A stretch of DNA of 64,000 nucleotides. Origin: Actimicrobium sp035984655 (GTDB lineage Bacteria > Pseudomonadota > Gammaproteobacteria > Burkholderiales > Burkholderiaceae_D). The position numbers and the translations under genes are program-made. The notes beneath the pieces were generated by a model that saw only the letters and a program-made list of their open reading frames with translations, was not told the DNA's origin and made no database searches. Positions 1 to 7,901 of the stretch are shown in pieces. Numbering within the stretch: the first letter of the stretch is position 1; each line of letters starts with the position of its first letter. Location: the NCBI RefSeq assembly GCF_035984655.1, contig NZ_JAXCHT010000008.1, forward strand, positions 62,001-126,000, given 5' to 3'.

Positions 1-76
1 TTCTGTGGATTTCATGGTGTCGGAAGTAGGGTGAGATCGATGCGGCGAGCGCCCGATTATACGTGATCTGTCCATG

Positions 77-103
77 AAAAAAGCCCGCCGGAAGCGGGCG
101 GGC
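77..103 (-). terminator. Intrinsic terminator of the small repeat protein gene
   Basis: A perfect 7-bp stem (GCCCGCC at 83-89 with GGCGGGC at 97-103, 7-nt loop) is followed on the minus strand by six T (77-82). It lies about 30 bp past the stop codon of the gene at 133-720. Confidence 0.85.
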
Positions 104-132
104 CTGTTTGCAAAAGCGCCTGGTCGGATTGA

Positions 133-720
133 TCAGCCTTTTACTTGCGCGTCATGGCGCTGGCGGGCGATGCGTTTGGACTGGCGATTTTCATTGTGCT
201 GGATGCGGGCTTGCTCGTTTGCACCGACGTGGCCATCGACCCCGGCGCGCGCCTCGATGCGGCTGTCCTTCGCCTGACCACGCTCAAGTTTGGCGGCTTC
301 GCGCTTGGTCAACGAGCCGTCCTTGACACCGTTCTCAATCCGTTGCTGCTGATTGATGTTGCGCTGGGTGTCGGCTTGCATGCGCTGGCTGGAGGCTGAA
401 TTCGGATTGCCGGTCTGGGCATCGGTTTTCTGGGCGCGGATGTCGCCGCTGACTTTGTTCTGCATTCCTTGAATGCGGGCTTTTTCGGCGGCGCTCAGCT
501 TGCCGTCCTTCATCGCATTGGCTTCGGTACGCTCGACGCGGGCTTCTTCGCCTTGCAGTCTGGCGGCTTCGCGGGTATTCAACTGGCCCGATTTCAGTCC
601 GTTTTCGATACGCGTTTGTTGATTGATATCGCGCTGGACTTCGGTTGCAGCGGTTTGGGCGAAGGCAGATGCCGACAACAGGGCTACCAGCAGAGCAGGA
701 ATCAGTTTCAGGTTTTTCAT
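133..720 (-). CDS. Small exported protein with two internal repeats, unknown function
   Basis: About 195 residues. The start was placed at the ATG at 720 because it gives a clean signal peptide (MKNLKLIPALLVALLSASAF-AQ). An upstream in-frame ATG at 768 would put extra residues before that signal. The mature part is very polar and contains two copies of a 27-30 residue unit of the type QRxINQQxRIENGxKxGxLxxREAAxLE, each followed by an Arg/Glu-rich helical stretch with an EARVERTEA- or DSRIEARA-like segment. Similar small alanine/glutamine-rich periplasmic proteins occur in Oxalobacteraceae, but I know of no assigned function. A strong terminator follows the gene. It is monocistronic, since the next gene upstream on this strand ends at 832. 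Confidence 0.8.
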   Translation of the reverse strand: MKNLKLIPALLVALLSASAFAQTAATEVQRDINQQTRIENGLKSGQLNTREAARLQGEEARVERTEANAMKDGKLSAAEKARIQGMQNKVSGDIRAQKTDAQTGNPNSASSQRMQADTQRNINQQQRIENGVKDGSLTKREAAKLERGQAKDSRIEARAGVDGHVGANEQARIQHNENRQSKRIARQRHDAQVKG

Positions 721-831
721 GATCGGTCCTTTTTGGTTATTGGGCGCAAGTGTTTGCCCGCACTGCATTAAACCGGCTTCTCCCTGTCGGCGGTTGCGGT
801 TTGCTGTAACGCGCGTTACGAGAAGTAAGCA

Positions 832-1575
832 TCACGAAAACCGGGCGTCGATCAGATCAATCCGGTCGGTGCAGAAGCCATTGACACCCCATTCCAGCAA
901 CGTGCGGGCGCGCTCGGGCGTATTGACGGTGTAGCAAAACAGGCCGAACCCGGCCGCCGACACCGCCGCGGCCTGTGCCGCAGTGAGATTGGCCTGGTTG
1001 GCATGCAACGCCACTGCCCCGAGCTGGCGCAGGCGCGCCAGCCAGTCGTCAGGAATCCGGTCGACCAGCCAGCCGCGCGGAATCCCCGGCGCTGCCTGTT
1101 TCGCCGCCAGCATGGCCGCATACGAAAAGGACGACAGCAGTGGCACCGCCTGTTCTGCGGCGACCCACTCTTGCGTCAAGGCGGCGACCGTCGCGCCCGT
1201 GATTTGCTCGAAACCGGCGGCTGGCTTGATTTCGACGTTCATCCAGATACCGTGCTCGGCGCAGAAAGAAAAGGCTTGCCGATAGGTCGGCACCGGCTCG
1301 CCGACGAACGCATCGCTGAACCAGCTGCCCGCATCCATCGCTGCCAGTTCGGCCGCCGTCGCAGTCGACACGCTGCCGCCTGCGCGCACGGTGCGGCCGA
1401 ACTGCGCGTCGTGCATCAGGATGGGCACGCCATCTTGCGATAACATCACGTCGAACTCGACGGCATGAAAACCGTGCGCCAATCCACACCGCAATGCCGC
1501 GATCGTGTTTTCCGGGGCGAGGCTGCCGCCGCCACGGTGCGCGACGATGCGGGGGAATGGCCAGCGCGCCGTCAT
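832..1575 (-). CDS. ugpQ: Glycerophosphodiester phosphodiesterase (UgpQ-like)
   Basis: 247 residues, the usual length for cytoplasmic UgpQ. The product hydrolyses glycerophosphodiesters to glycerol-3-phosphate and an alcohol. The GDPD signature is complete: VAHRGGGSLAPENT at the N-terminus (catalytic His and Arg), then VEFDVMLSQDGVPILMHD (metal-binding Glu/Asp and second His), an NVEIKP segment, and a C-terminal VNTPERARTLLEWGVNGFCTD-type strand with the family's terminal Thr-Asp. No signal peptide is seen. It is divergent from the CoA-transferase gene at 1679. No ugpBAEC transporter is present nearby, so the enzyme is assigned on sequence alone. Confidence 0.9.
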   Translation of the reverse strand: MTARWPFPRIVAHRGGGSLAPENTIAALRCGLAHGFHAVEFDVMLSQDGVPILMHDAQFGRTVRAGGSVSTATAAELAAMDAGSWFSDAFVGEPVPTYRQAFSFCAEHGIWMNVEIKPAAGFEQITGATVAALTQEWVAAEQAVPLLSSFSYAAMLAAKQAAPGIPRGWLVDRIPDDWLARLRQLGAVALHANQANLTAAQAAAVSAAGFGLFCYTVNTPERARTLLEWGVNGFCTDRIDLIDARFS

Positions 1576-1678
1576 CGGAGTGCCTTCATCGGTGTTCCTT
1601 CATCGGTTCTCCTCGGTGAGCAGTGAGTGTAAAGCGGCCATCCGGCTTCCACAGGATTTTTTGAAAGGTCTGCGCACG

Positions 1679-2917
1679 ATGTCAACAGGTACCCCTCCTT
1701 CCGCGCTCGGCCACTTGCGCATTCTCGACCTGACACGGGTGCTGGCCGGCCCATGGTGCGCGCAGAACTTCGCCGACCTCGGCGCCGATGTGATCAAGAT
1801 TGAACGCCCCGGCAGCGGCGACGACACGCGCGCCTGGGGACCGCCGTATCTGCGGGACGCCGCTGGCAACGAGACCACCGAAGCGGCCTATTACCTCGCG
1901 GCGAATCGCGGCAAGCGTTCGCTGACCGTGGACATCGCCAGTGCCGAGGGCCAGCAAATCATCCGCGCGCTGGTCATGCAATCGGATGTGGTGCTGGAAA
2001 ACTACAAGGTCGGCCAGCTGAAAAAATATGGCCTCGATTTCGCCTCGCTGCAGCTGTTGAAGCCGGATCTGGTGTTCTGCTCGATTACCGGGTTTGGTCA
2101 GGACGGCCCCTACGCGCAGCGCGCCGGTTACGATTTCATCGTGCAGGGTATGGGGGGCTTCATGTCCGTCACCGGTGAGCGCGACGAGCTGCCCGGCGGC
2201 GGTCCGCAAAAGGCCGGGGTGGCAATTTCCGACTTGATGACCGGGATGTACGCCACAGTTGCCGTGCTGGCCGCGCTGTCGCATCGCGACCGTACCGGCG
2301 AGGGCCAATATATCGACCTTGCGCTGCTCGATGTACAGGTGGCGATGATGGCCAACATGGGCACCAACTATCTGGCCAGCGGCATGCCGCCAAAACGGTG
2401 GGGCAATGCGCACCCGAATATCGTGCCGTACCAAACCTTCGCCTGCGCGGACGGGCATCTGATTATCGCGGTCGGCAACGACGCCCAGTTTCGCAAATTG
2501 GTCACGGCCGGTGGCTGTGCTGCGCTGGCCGACGATGCGCGCTTTGCGACCAATCCACAGCGGGTCGCGCACCGTGAAGTGCTGGTTGGCATGCTGGCGG
2601 AAATGATCGCGCAAAAATCGAAACAGGAATGGATTGCGCTACTGGAAAGCGTCGGCGTGCCATGCGGCCCGATCAACAATCTGGAGGAAGTCTTCGACAA
2701 TCCGCAGGTGATCGCACGCGGCCTGCGCGTCGACCTGCCGCATCCGTGCGGCGCCGCCGCCAAACTGGTCGGCAGCCCGATGCGCATGTCGGCCACACCG
2801 CCCGTGTATCCGGGTGCGCCGCCCTTGCTCGGTCAGCACACCGACGAAATCCTGCAGGACCTGCTGGGGCATTCGGCACAGCAGATCGCGGCATTGCGCG
2901 CCAGCGGCGTGGTTTAG
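1679..2917 (+). CDS. CoA-transferase family III (CaiB/BaiF, formyl-CoA transferase-like)
   Basis: 412 residues from the ATG at 1679, preceded by GAAAGG. The frame is open further upstream, but that stretch overlaps the divergent ugpQ start region and looks non-coding. Family III features are clear: LGHLRILDLTRVLAGPWCAQ at the N-terminus, the DLGADVIKIERPGSGDDTR segment with the acyl-aspartate region, NRGKRSLTVDI, and the FCSITGFGQDGPYAQRAGYD stretch. The family moves CoA between carboxylic acids (formyl/oxalate, succinate/glutarate, carnitine). The substrate cannot be read from sequence. It stands alone, with no acyl-CoA dehydrogenase or oxalyl-CoA decarboxylase beside it. Confidence 0.88.
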   Translation: MSTGTPPSALGHLRILDLTRVLAGPWCAQNFADLGADVIKIERPGSGDDTRAWGPPYLRDAAGNETTEAAYYLAANRGKRSLTVDIASAEGQQIIRALVMQSDVVLENYKVGQLKKYGLDFASLQLLKPDLVFCSITGFGQDGPYAQRAGYDFIVQGMGGFMSVTGERDELPGGGPQKAGVAISDLMTGMYATVAVLAALSHRDRTGEGQYIDLALLDVQVAMMANMGTNYLASGMPPKRWGNAHPNIVPYQTFACADGHLIIAVGNDAQFRKLVTAGGCAALADDARFATNPQRVAHREVLVGMLAEMIAQKSKQEWIALLESVGVPCGPINNLEEVFDNPQVIARGLRVDLPHPCGAAAKLVGSPMRMSATPPVYPGAPPLLGQHTDEILQDLLGHSAQQIAALRASGVV

Positions 2918-3045
2918 CGGCGTGCATCTGGCGCCGCCGGAACGCCCTTTCGCCGATCCGAAGCAGCACTTCGTCGCAATCGACTCGCTTGGCCACCCCA
3001 TGGCATCGACACTCCTGTCATCAAGTTCATTTCAGGAGCCACGTC

Positions 3046-3426
3046 ATGTCATTTCCACCGATCATTCTTCTGCATGTCGCCGCCGCCAGCGCGGCGTTGA
3101 TGACGGGCGCGTTCGTGCTGGCGCGCGCAAAAGGCACGACACGCCATCGTCAACTGGGGCGCGCCTGGGTCGCGTTGATGCTGATCACGGCACTGTCGTC
3201 GTTCGGCATTCGCACCAATGGCAACCTGTCCTGGATTCACGGACTGGCGCTCTGGATCATTTTTTCGCTCGGCATGGGATTGCTGCGGATTCACCAACGC
3301 AATGTCATCCGACACTTGCGCTGGATGCGTGGCAGCTATGTCGGGTTGCTCGGCGCCGGCATGTTTTCGCTGATGCCACACCGTAGAATGGGCCAACTGT
3401 TGTTGCAATCGATTGGAGCACTGTGA
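3046..3426 (+). CDS. DUF2306 family membrane protein
   Basis: 126 residues with four predicted membrane helices. The ATG at 3046 has AGGAG eight bases upstream. Family features are the first-helix HVAAASAALMTGAFVLARAK, the HRQLGRAW loop and the SSFGIR motif with conserved His residues. The family is common beside regulatory genes and has no settled biochemical role. Its stop overlaps the GTG start of the histidine kinase gene by four bases, so the two are probably translationally coupled. Confidence 0.8.
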   Translation: MSFPPIILLHVAAASAALMTGAFVLARAKGTTRHRQLGRAWVALMLITALSSFGIRTNGNLSWIHGLALWIIFSLGMGLLRIHQRNVIRHLRWMRGSYVGLLGAGMFSLMPHRRMGQLLLQSIGAL

Positions 3427-4466
3427 ATCTCTCGCGACTCAATGATTTCCTGTGCGGCTGGCGGCGCTCGATTGTCCCGGTACTGGTGATCTGCGCACTG
3501 TGCGCCGTCATGCTGACCTGGGTGATCGGCATGCACTTCGCCTTCTGGCCGAACCTGGTGTTCTCGGTCTGCATTGGCATGACCACGATGACCTTGATCC
3601 GCGGTGGCTATGCGCTGCTGTGGGGCGACGGACGCCCGGCAACATGGGGGCTGGGGGCGCTGGTGACGGTAGCTGCACCGGCCGGCTTCGTGCTGGGCGG
3701 CGCATTGGCATCGGCCATGCTTGGTTTACCGTTCACGAACTTTGGCCTGAACCACCTGCATGCCAATACGGCAGTGCTGGTCATGAGCGTGCTGGTGAGT
3801 CTGCTGGCGACCTGGTATTTTTGGACCCAGGGCCGGCTTGAGCGGATGAAGGCCGACACCGCGCTGACCGAGCAACGGGCCCTGGAAGCCCGCATGCAGC
3901 TGTTGCAGGCGCAGATCGAACCGCACATGCTGTTCAATACGCTGGCCAATCTGCAGGGGCTGATCACGCTTGATCCGCAACGCGCACAGCATTTGCTGGA
4001 TCAATTGATTCACTACCTTCGCGCGACATTGTCCTCATCCCGCTCGGCACTCAACACGCTGGAGCAAGAGTTCGCATTGACCGGCGCCTATCTCGAATTG
4101 ATGTCGATGCGGATGGGGAAGCGTCTGAGCTATACGCTGGAATTGCCGGCCGAACTGACTGGACTGAAGGTGCCGCCGATGCTGCTGCAACCGCTGGTGG
4201 AAAACGCCATCCGGCATGGCCTCGAACCGAATATCAGCGGCGGCAACGTCACTGTCTCGGCCACGCTGCAGCAGAACGTGCTGACCCTGTCGGTGCGCAA
4301 CAACGGGCTCGGGCTCGATCAACCGGGCGTCGCCGGCGACGGCATTGGAACCGCCAATGTGCGCGAGCGCTTGCGCTTGTTGTATGGCGCCAGCGCGACG
4401 TTTTCGCTCAGCCAGAATCAGCCGGCGGGCGCACTGGCCCAACTCACCATTCCGATGAAATCGTGA
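3423..4466 (+). CDS. LytS/YehU-type sensor histidine kinase
   Basis: 347 residues starting at a GTG. Four hydrophobic helices fill roughly residues 15-140, followed by a short linker helix and the His_kinase (PF06580) domain with EPHMLFNTLANLQGLI near residue 165 (phospho-acceptor His). The ATPase part has PPMLLQPLVENAIRHGL (N box) and a GIGTANVRERL G-box. No extracytoplasmic sensing domain is evident, so signal sensing would be through the membrane helices. The stop overlaps the start of the LytTR regulator by four bases (GTGA), which supports a dedicated two-component pair. The ligand is unknown. Confidence 0.9.
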   Translation: MNLSRLNDFLCGWRRSIVPVLVICALCAVMLTWVIGMHFAFWPNLVFSVCIGMTTMTLIRGGYALLWGDGRPATWGLGALVTVAAPAGFVLGGALASAMLGLPFTNFGLNHLHANTAVLVMSVLVSLLATWYFWTQGRLERMKADTALTEQRALEARMQLLQAQIEPHMLFNTLANLQGLITLDPQRAQHLLDQLIHYLRATLSSSRSALNTLEQEFALTGAYLELMSMRMGKRLSYTLELPAELTGLKVPPMLLQPLVENAIRHGLEPNISGGNVTVSATLQQNVLTLSVRNNGLGLDQPGVAGDGIGTANVRERLRLLYGASATFSLSQNQPAGALAQLTIPMKS

Positions 4467-5245
4467 CCACCATGACTGCATTGATTGCCGAAGACGAACC
4501 GATCCTGGCGCAAATGCTGGTGCACGCGCTGCAACGCCTGTGGCCGGAATTGCAGATCGTGGCAGTCGTCGATAACGGCGTCGCAGCAGCGCAGCAGGCG
4601 CTGACACTGCAACCCGAGATCCTGTTCCTCGATATCAAGATGCCGGGCCAATCCGGCCTCGAGGTGGCGCGCGAGCTGGCCGACGAGTGGCCCGACGGGG
4701 TCGCCTTTCCGATGCTCGTGTTCGTCACCGCGTATGAAGAATTTGCCGTGCAGGCGTTCGAGCACGCCGCTGTCGACTATCTGTGCAAACCGATCAATGA
4801 CGTACGGCTGGCAAAAACCATCGAGCGCCTGCGGGTCCGGGCACGACAACCGACCCGCCAACTCGACGACATCGTTCAGCAACTGCGTGCGCTGGTCCCC
4901 GCGATCGCGCCAGCGGCAGCGCGCTTGACGATGCTGCGGGCCGCCGTCGGCAATCAGGTGCGCATGATTCCGGTGGCAGAGGTGGTGTATTTCGAAGCCA
5001 CCGACAAGTATCTGCGCGTGGTGTGCGCCAACGGCGAATCGCTGATTCGCCTGAGCCTGAAAGAATTGATGCCGCAACTCGACCCCGATCAGTTCTGGCA
5101 AATCCATCGCCGCACCCTGGTCAACGCGGCCTGCATCGAACTGGCGCAGCGCGATGACGCCGGCAAACTCAGTGTGCGCTTGCGGGGACGTCCCGAACTG
5201 CTGCGCGTGAGCCGCCTGTTCGCGCACCTTTTTCGTCAGATGTAG
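4463..5245 (+). CDS. LytTR-family response regulator
   Basis: 260 residues. It starts at the GTG at 4463, or possibly the ATG at 4472, which lacks a better ribosome site. The N-terminal receiver domain shows acidic DE near residue 10, the phospho-acceptor in LFLDIKMPG (about residue 57), FVTAY (Thr) and the CKP lysine. The C-terminal LytTR DNA-binding domain contains VVYFEATDKYLRV, LKELMPQLDPDQFWQIHRR and VNAACI. It is coupled to the upstream kinase gene. LytTR regulators bind direct repeats upstream of target promoters; the lrgAB genes at 20.3-21.4 kb are a family-based candidate target, which is inference only. Confidence 0.92.
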   Translation: MTTMTALIAEDEPILAQMLVHALQRLWPELQIVAVVDNGVAAAQQALTLQPEILFLDIKMPGQSGLEVARELADEWPDGVAFPMLVFVTAYEEFAVQAFEHAAVDYLCKPINDVRLAKTIERLRVRARQPTRQLDDIVQQLRALVPAIAPAAARLTMLRAAVGNQVRMIPVAEVVYFEATDKYLRVVCANGESLIRLSLKELMPQLDPDQFWQIHRRTLVNAACIELAQRDDAGKLSVRLRGRPELLRVSRLFAHLFRQM

Positions 5246-5262
5246 CGCGATTGGCTATGGTA

Positions 5263-5301
5263 ATGTCGGGCTTCGTAAAAACCACAACGAGTTCCCGACA
5301 T
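5263..5301 (+). promoter_or_regulatory. Inverted repeat covering the start codon of the DUF1499 gene
   Basis: ATGTCGGG at 5263-5270 is the exact reverse complement of CCCGACAT at 5294-5301, with a 23-nt loop. The second arm contains the AT of the start codon at 5300. If the upstream arm is transcribed, the structure would occlude initiation. A TATGGTAAT stretch at 5256-5264 could be the -10 element, in which case only part of the first arm would be in the RNA. Confidence 0.35.
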
Positions 5302-5785
5302 GACAAAAATTCTTGGCGTAATTGCAGTGATCCTGTTCCTTGTACTGCCGGTTGCGCTGCTCATCGCGGGACAGCTCGGTTTGCTCAATGGCAAACGCCC
5401 AGCCGATCTGGGTCTGCACAACGGGATGCTGAAGGCGCCGGCCAAAGAATCGTGGAATGCTGTCTCCAGCTACGCCAAACTGCAGCCGCACACTGACTAT
5501 CATGTGATCGAACCGATCAAGTACAGCGGCGACGGCAAGGCGGCTTTCCAGAAACTGGTCGCGCAGGTCAGCGGGATGGACGGCGCCAGCGTCATCACAT
5601 CGGAACCGGCCTATCTCTACGCCGAGTTCCAGACCAAGATGCTGAAGTTCATCGACGATGTCGAGTTCGTGCTCGATGAACCTGCCGGCGTGATTCAAAT
5701 GCGCTCGGCCTCCCGTCTTGGCCGCAAGGATTTTCAGGTCAATCGCAAACGGCTCGAAGCAATTCGGGCGCGCTTTAACGGCTGA
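5300..5785 (+). CDS. DUF1499 family membrane-anchored protein
   Basis: 161 residues with one N-terminal membrane helix (about residues 4-26) followed by a soluble DUF1499 domain. The typical segments are present: RPADLGLHNGMLKAPAKESWNAVSS, the AYLYAEFQTKMLKFIDDVEF centre and the IQMRSASRLGRKDFQVNRKR C-terminus. The family is widespread and uncharacterised. Its stop codon and that of the convergent DUF1223 gene are formed by one TGATCA palindrome (5783-5788), so no terminator fits between them. Confidence 0.88.
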   Translation: MTKILGVIAVILFLVLPVALLIAGQLGLLNGKRPADLGLHNGMLKAPAKESWNAVSSYAKLQPHTDYHVIEPIKYSGDGKAAFQKLVAQVSGMDGASVITSEPAYLYAEFQTKMLKFIDDVEFVLDEPAGVIQMRSASRLGRKDFQVNRKRLEAIRARFNG

Positions 5786-6565
5786 TCATCCGGAGCAGGT
5801 TGGCAACGCCAGCGCCTGCAACACTTCGCCACTGTCGGATTGGACAAAGGCCGCGACGCCGAGATTTTTTGCCTGGCTGGATGTCGGCAGGTTTAGCGTA
5901 CGCATCAACCCGGCGCTGCCGCCCTTGAGGTCGATTGGTCCCAGCCACTCACGCACCACGTAGTCGTGATGCAGTTTGACGCCGCGGTTTTCACCGGCCT
6001 TGACGTCGCTCGTGATGGCGTTTTCATAAAGCGCGACAAACAACTTCCCTCCCTGCGCCGATTTCGCACTGACGTCGACTGGCAGGGCATTGTTCGCAAT
6101 CCGGCCGATGGAAATCCCGATCTCGGCCCGTGCCGGTTGCGCATTGATGCGCTGAACGGTAGCCGCGGTGGCGCCTTTCCAGTTGCGCAATTCGCGACCG
6201 GCGACAAAAATCTCGGGTGTGTAGATCGTGCGCGAAGCGACTTGTGCCGCCAGCCAATTCTGGCGCTCGGTGTAGGTCGTGCTGGAATAGATATCTTTCC
6301 AGCCGATGTAATCCCAATAATCCACATGCAGCGCCAGCGGCACCACCTGATCGAGACCGAGCGCCGGGCCGGCGGCGCCAGTACGCAGATCGCTCACATG
6401 ATGGTCTGCGGGTGGGCAGCTGCTGCACCCCTCCGAGGTGTACAACTCCAGCAGTGCCACCGTGTGGGCGGGACTATGCTTGCTGCACACTTGTGCAATG
6501 GCCGGCGACAAGGTGCCGCACAGGGCAAGGCACAGGGCCAGTGTTTGAGGAATGCGTGAATTCAT
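5786..6565 (-). CDS. DUF1223 secreted thioredoxin-fold protein
   Basis: 259 residues with a signal peptide (about residues 1-24, ending AIA-Q). The DUF1223 signature LLELYTSEGCSSCPPADHHV gives a thioredoxin-like CxxC (CSSC) at the start of the fold. Later features are ALHVDYWDYIGWKDIYSS, TERQNWLA, and YTPEIFVAGRE with its cis-proline-like strand. This suggests a periplasmic redox or metal-related role, but no reaction is established for the family. It lies 83 bp downstream of the carbonic anhydrase gene on the same strand and may be co-transcribed with it. Confidence 0.88.
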   Translation of the reverse strand: MNSRIPQTLALCLALCGTLSPAIAQVCSKHSPAHTVALLELYTSEGCSSCPPADHHVSDLRTGAAGPALGLDQVVPLALHVDYWDYIGWKDIYSSTTYTERQNWLAAQVASRTIYTPEIFVAGRELRNWKGATAATVQRINAQPARAEIGISIGRIANNALPVDVSAKSAQGGKLFVALYENAITSDVKAGENRGVKLHHDYVVREWLGPIDLKGGSAGLMRTLNLPTSSQAKNLGVAAFVQSDSGEVLQALALPTCSG

Positions 6566-6648
6566 GACAGCTCCATGGATACGCCGGGTTGGCGCTCCTG
6601 GTTGGTCATGCCAGGCGTTGAAAACTTACAGCTGCGGTGTCACGCCGA

Positions 6649-7713
6649 TCAATTCGATTCCTTGATCAGTCGTCCGCTGCCAAGCTGGATCGGGCGCGCA
6701 TTCATCGGATACAGGCGCGCAAAGATCGCCAGTTGCTGCGTCGACAGCTGGATCGGCTCCTTCATGACCAGCCACAGCACGCCCTCGCTGCACGGTGGCG
6801 TGGTCAGCGATCCCATGTAGGTGTAGTACTCACGATGGATCGGCAGCATCTGGTTCATGTCGATCAAGGCAGTCGGCGATGTGGCTTCGTTTTTTTCCAG
6901 CGGCAGGTTGTTCCATACGGTTTGCACCAGGTTGTGGGCGGCGCCTTCGGTGATCATCGCTGCCACCACAGCCAGTCGTCCGTCGACATCCTTGTGCACC
7001 AGATGCGCCACCATCGCGAAATTGCGGCCGTTGATGCGCTCTTCCGACGGCCGATGAAAGTGGAACTGTGCCAGCTCATACATCCGCCCCATCACGGTGA
7101 TGGTATTGCCCGCCCCGACGTTGACCTGAATCGTGTGACCGTTATCGAGCACGCTGAAGCGCGCCGGCTTGTAATCAAAACCGACTGGATCGAGTTCGAC
7201 CTTGATGCCATCACGAATATCGATCGGCGACTGGCGCGTGCCGGTTTCGCATTTGGCCCAGGCAGGATTCAGGCGGCCCCAGCGCAACGGACCGCCCTCG
7301 CCCTCGTAATCCCAATGCGCGGCGTGCAGCTGCCCCTCCATCGATGCGTGTTCCGGCGCTGCGGCTGGCTGGCTCTTTGCCATCACTGGCTTGTGTGCGC
7401 GCGCGCGCCGGGTCGCAGCATTGGCCTGTTCCAGCCTGGCCAGGCTGGCCTTGAGCCGCATGCCAAGTTCTTCCTCGCGCTGCGCCGCCTCCTCGGCACG
7501 CGCCGCGTCGGCGGCGGCCCTGGCGGGATCTTTCAGCACGGACGGCAGCACGGCAGCGGGTGGCGGCGACGACGCCTGCTTGACAGCGGCCGCGACCGTG
7601 CCGGCCTTCGGCGCCACCTCGGACGTAATTGGCTTGGCAGCGCCCTCCGCATGGTCTTCGGCCAGGGCCGGAATGCAGAGCACACAGATCAGGACAAACA
7701 TTGCAACGCGCAT
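6649..7713 (-). CDS. Exported alpha-type carbonic anhydrase with coiled-coil N-terminal extension
   Basis: 354 residues. A signal peptide (residues 1-18) is followed by an Ala/Glu/Arg-rich, helix-forming extension to about residue 125, containing an AAADAARAEEAAQREEELG run. The alpha-carbonic anhydrase domain then runs from HWDYEGEGG to the end. The three zinc ligands are visible as QFHFH (residues about 217-220) and AHLVH, with the QSPIDI and LTTPPCSEGVLW signatures. The Cys in KCETGTRQSP and the Cys in TPPCSEG form the usual periplasmic disulfide. It hydrates CO2 in the periplasm. Most bacterial homologues are 220-260 residues, so the extension is unusual and may oligomerise or tether the enzyme. 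The ATG at 7713 has AGGTGA upstream. Confidence 0.92.
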   Translation of the reverse strand: MRVAMFVLICVLCIPALAEDHAEGAAKPITSEVAPKAGTVAAAVKQASSPPPAAVLPSVLKDPARAAADAARAEEAAQREEELGMRLKASLARLEQANAATRRARAHKPVMAKSQPAAAPEHASMEGQLHAAHWDYEGEGGPLRWGRLNPAWAKCETGTRQSPIDIRDGIKVELDPVGFDYKPARFSVLDNGHTIQVNVGAGNTITVMGRMYELAQFHFHRPSEERINGRNFAMVAHLVHKDVDGRLAVVAAMITEGAAHNLVQTVWNNLPLEKNEATSPTALIDMNQMLPIHREYYTYMGSLTTPPCSEGVLWLVMKEPIQLSTQQLAIFARLYPMNARPIQLGSGRLIKESN

Positions 7714-7826
7714 GAATCACCTGAACATGGAAAGGAATCGTTCTCTGATAACGGTCGCCGCGCCGGTTACTTGAGTTACCGCTCGAAATACAACCGGCCG
7801 TTCTGGCGATGGCCGCGATCCGGACG

Positions 7827-7862
7827 AAAAAAAACCCCGCTGCAAGATGCAGAGGGGTTTTT
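7827..7862 (-). terminator. Terminator of the porin gene (bidirectional shape)
   Basis: The stem is AACCCC(g)CTGCA / TGCAG(a)GGGGTT with an AGA loop, and eight A on the plus strand (eight T on the minus strand) follow the porin side. A five-T run on the other side could also stop plus-strand transcription. It lies about 40 bp past the porin stop codon. Confidence 0.9.
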
Positions 7863-7901
7863 GAAACTGACAGTCGACTGCAGGCCGAAGCCTGCGCCCG
7901 A

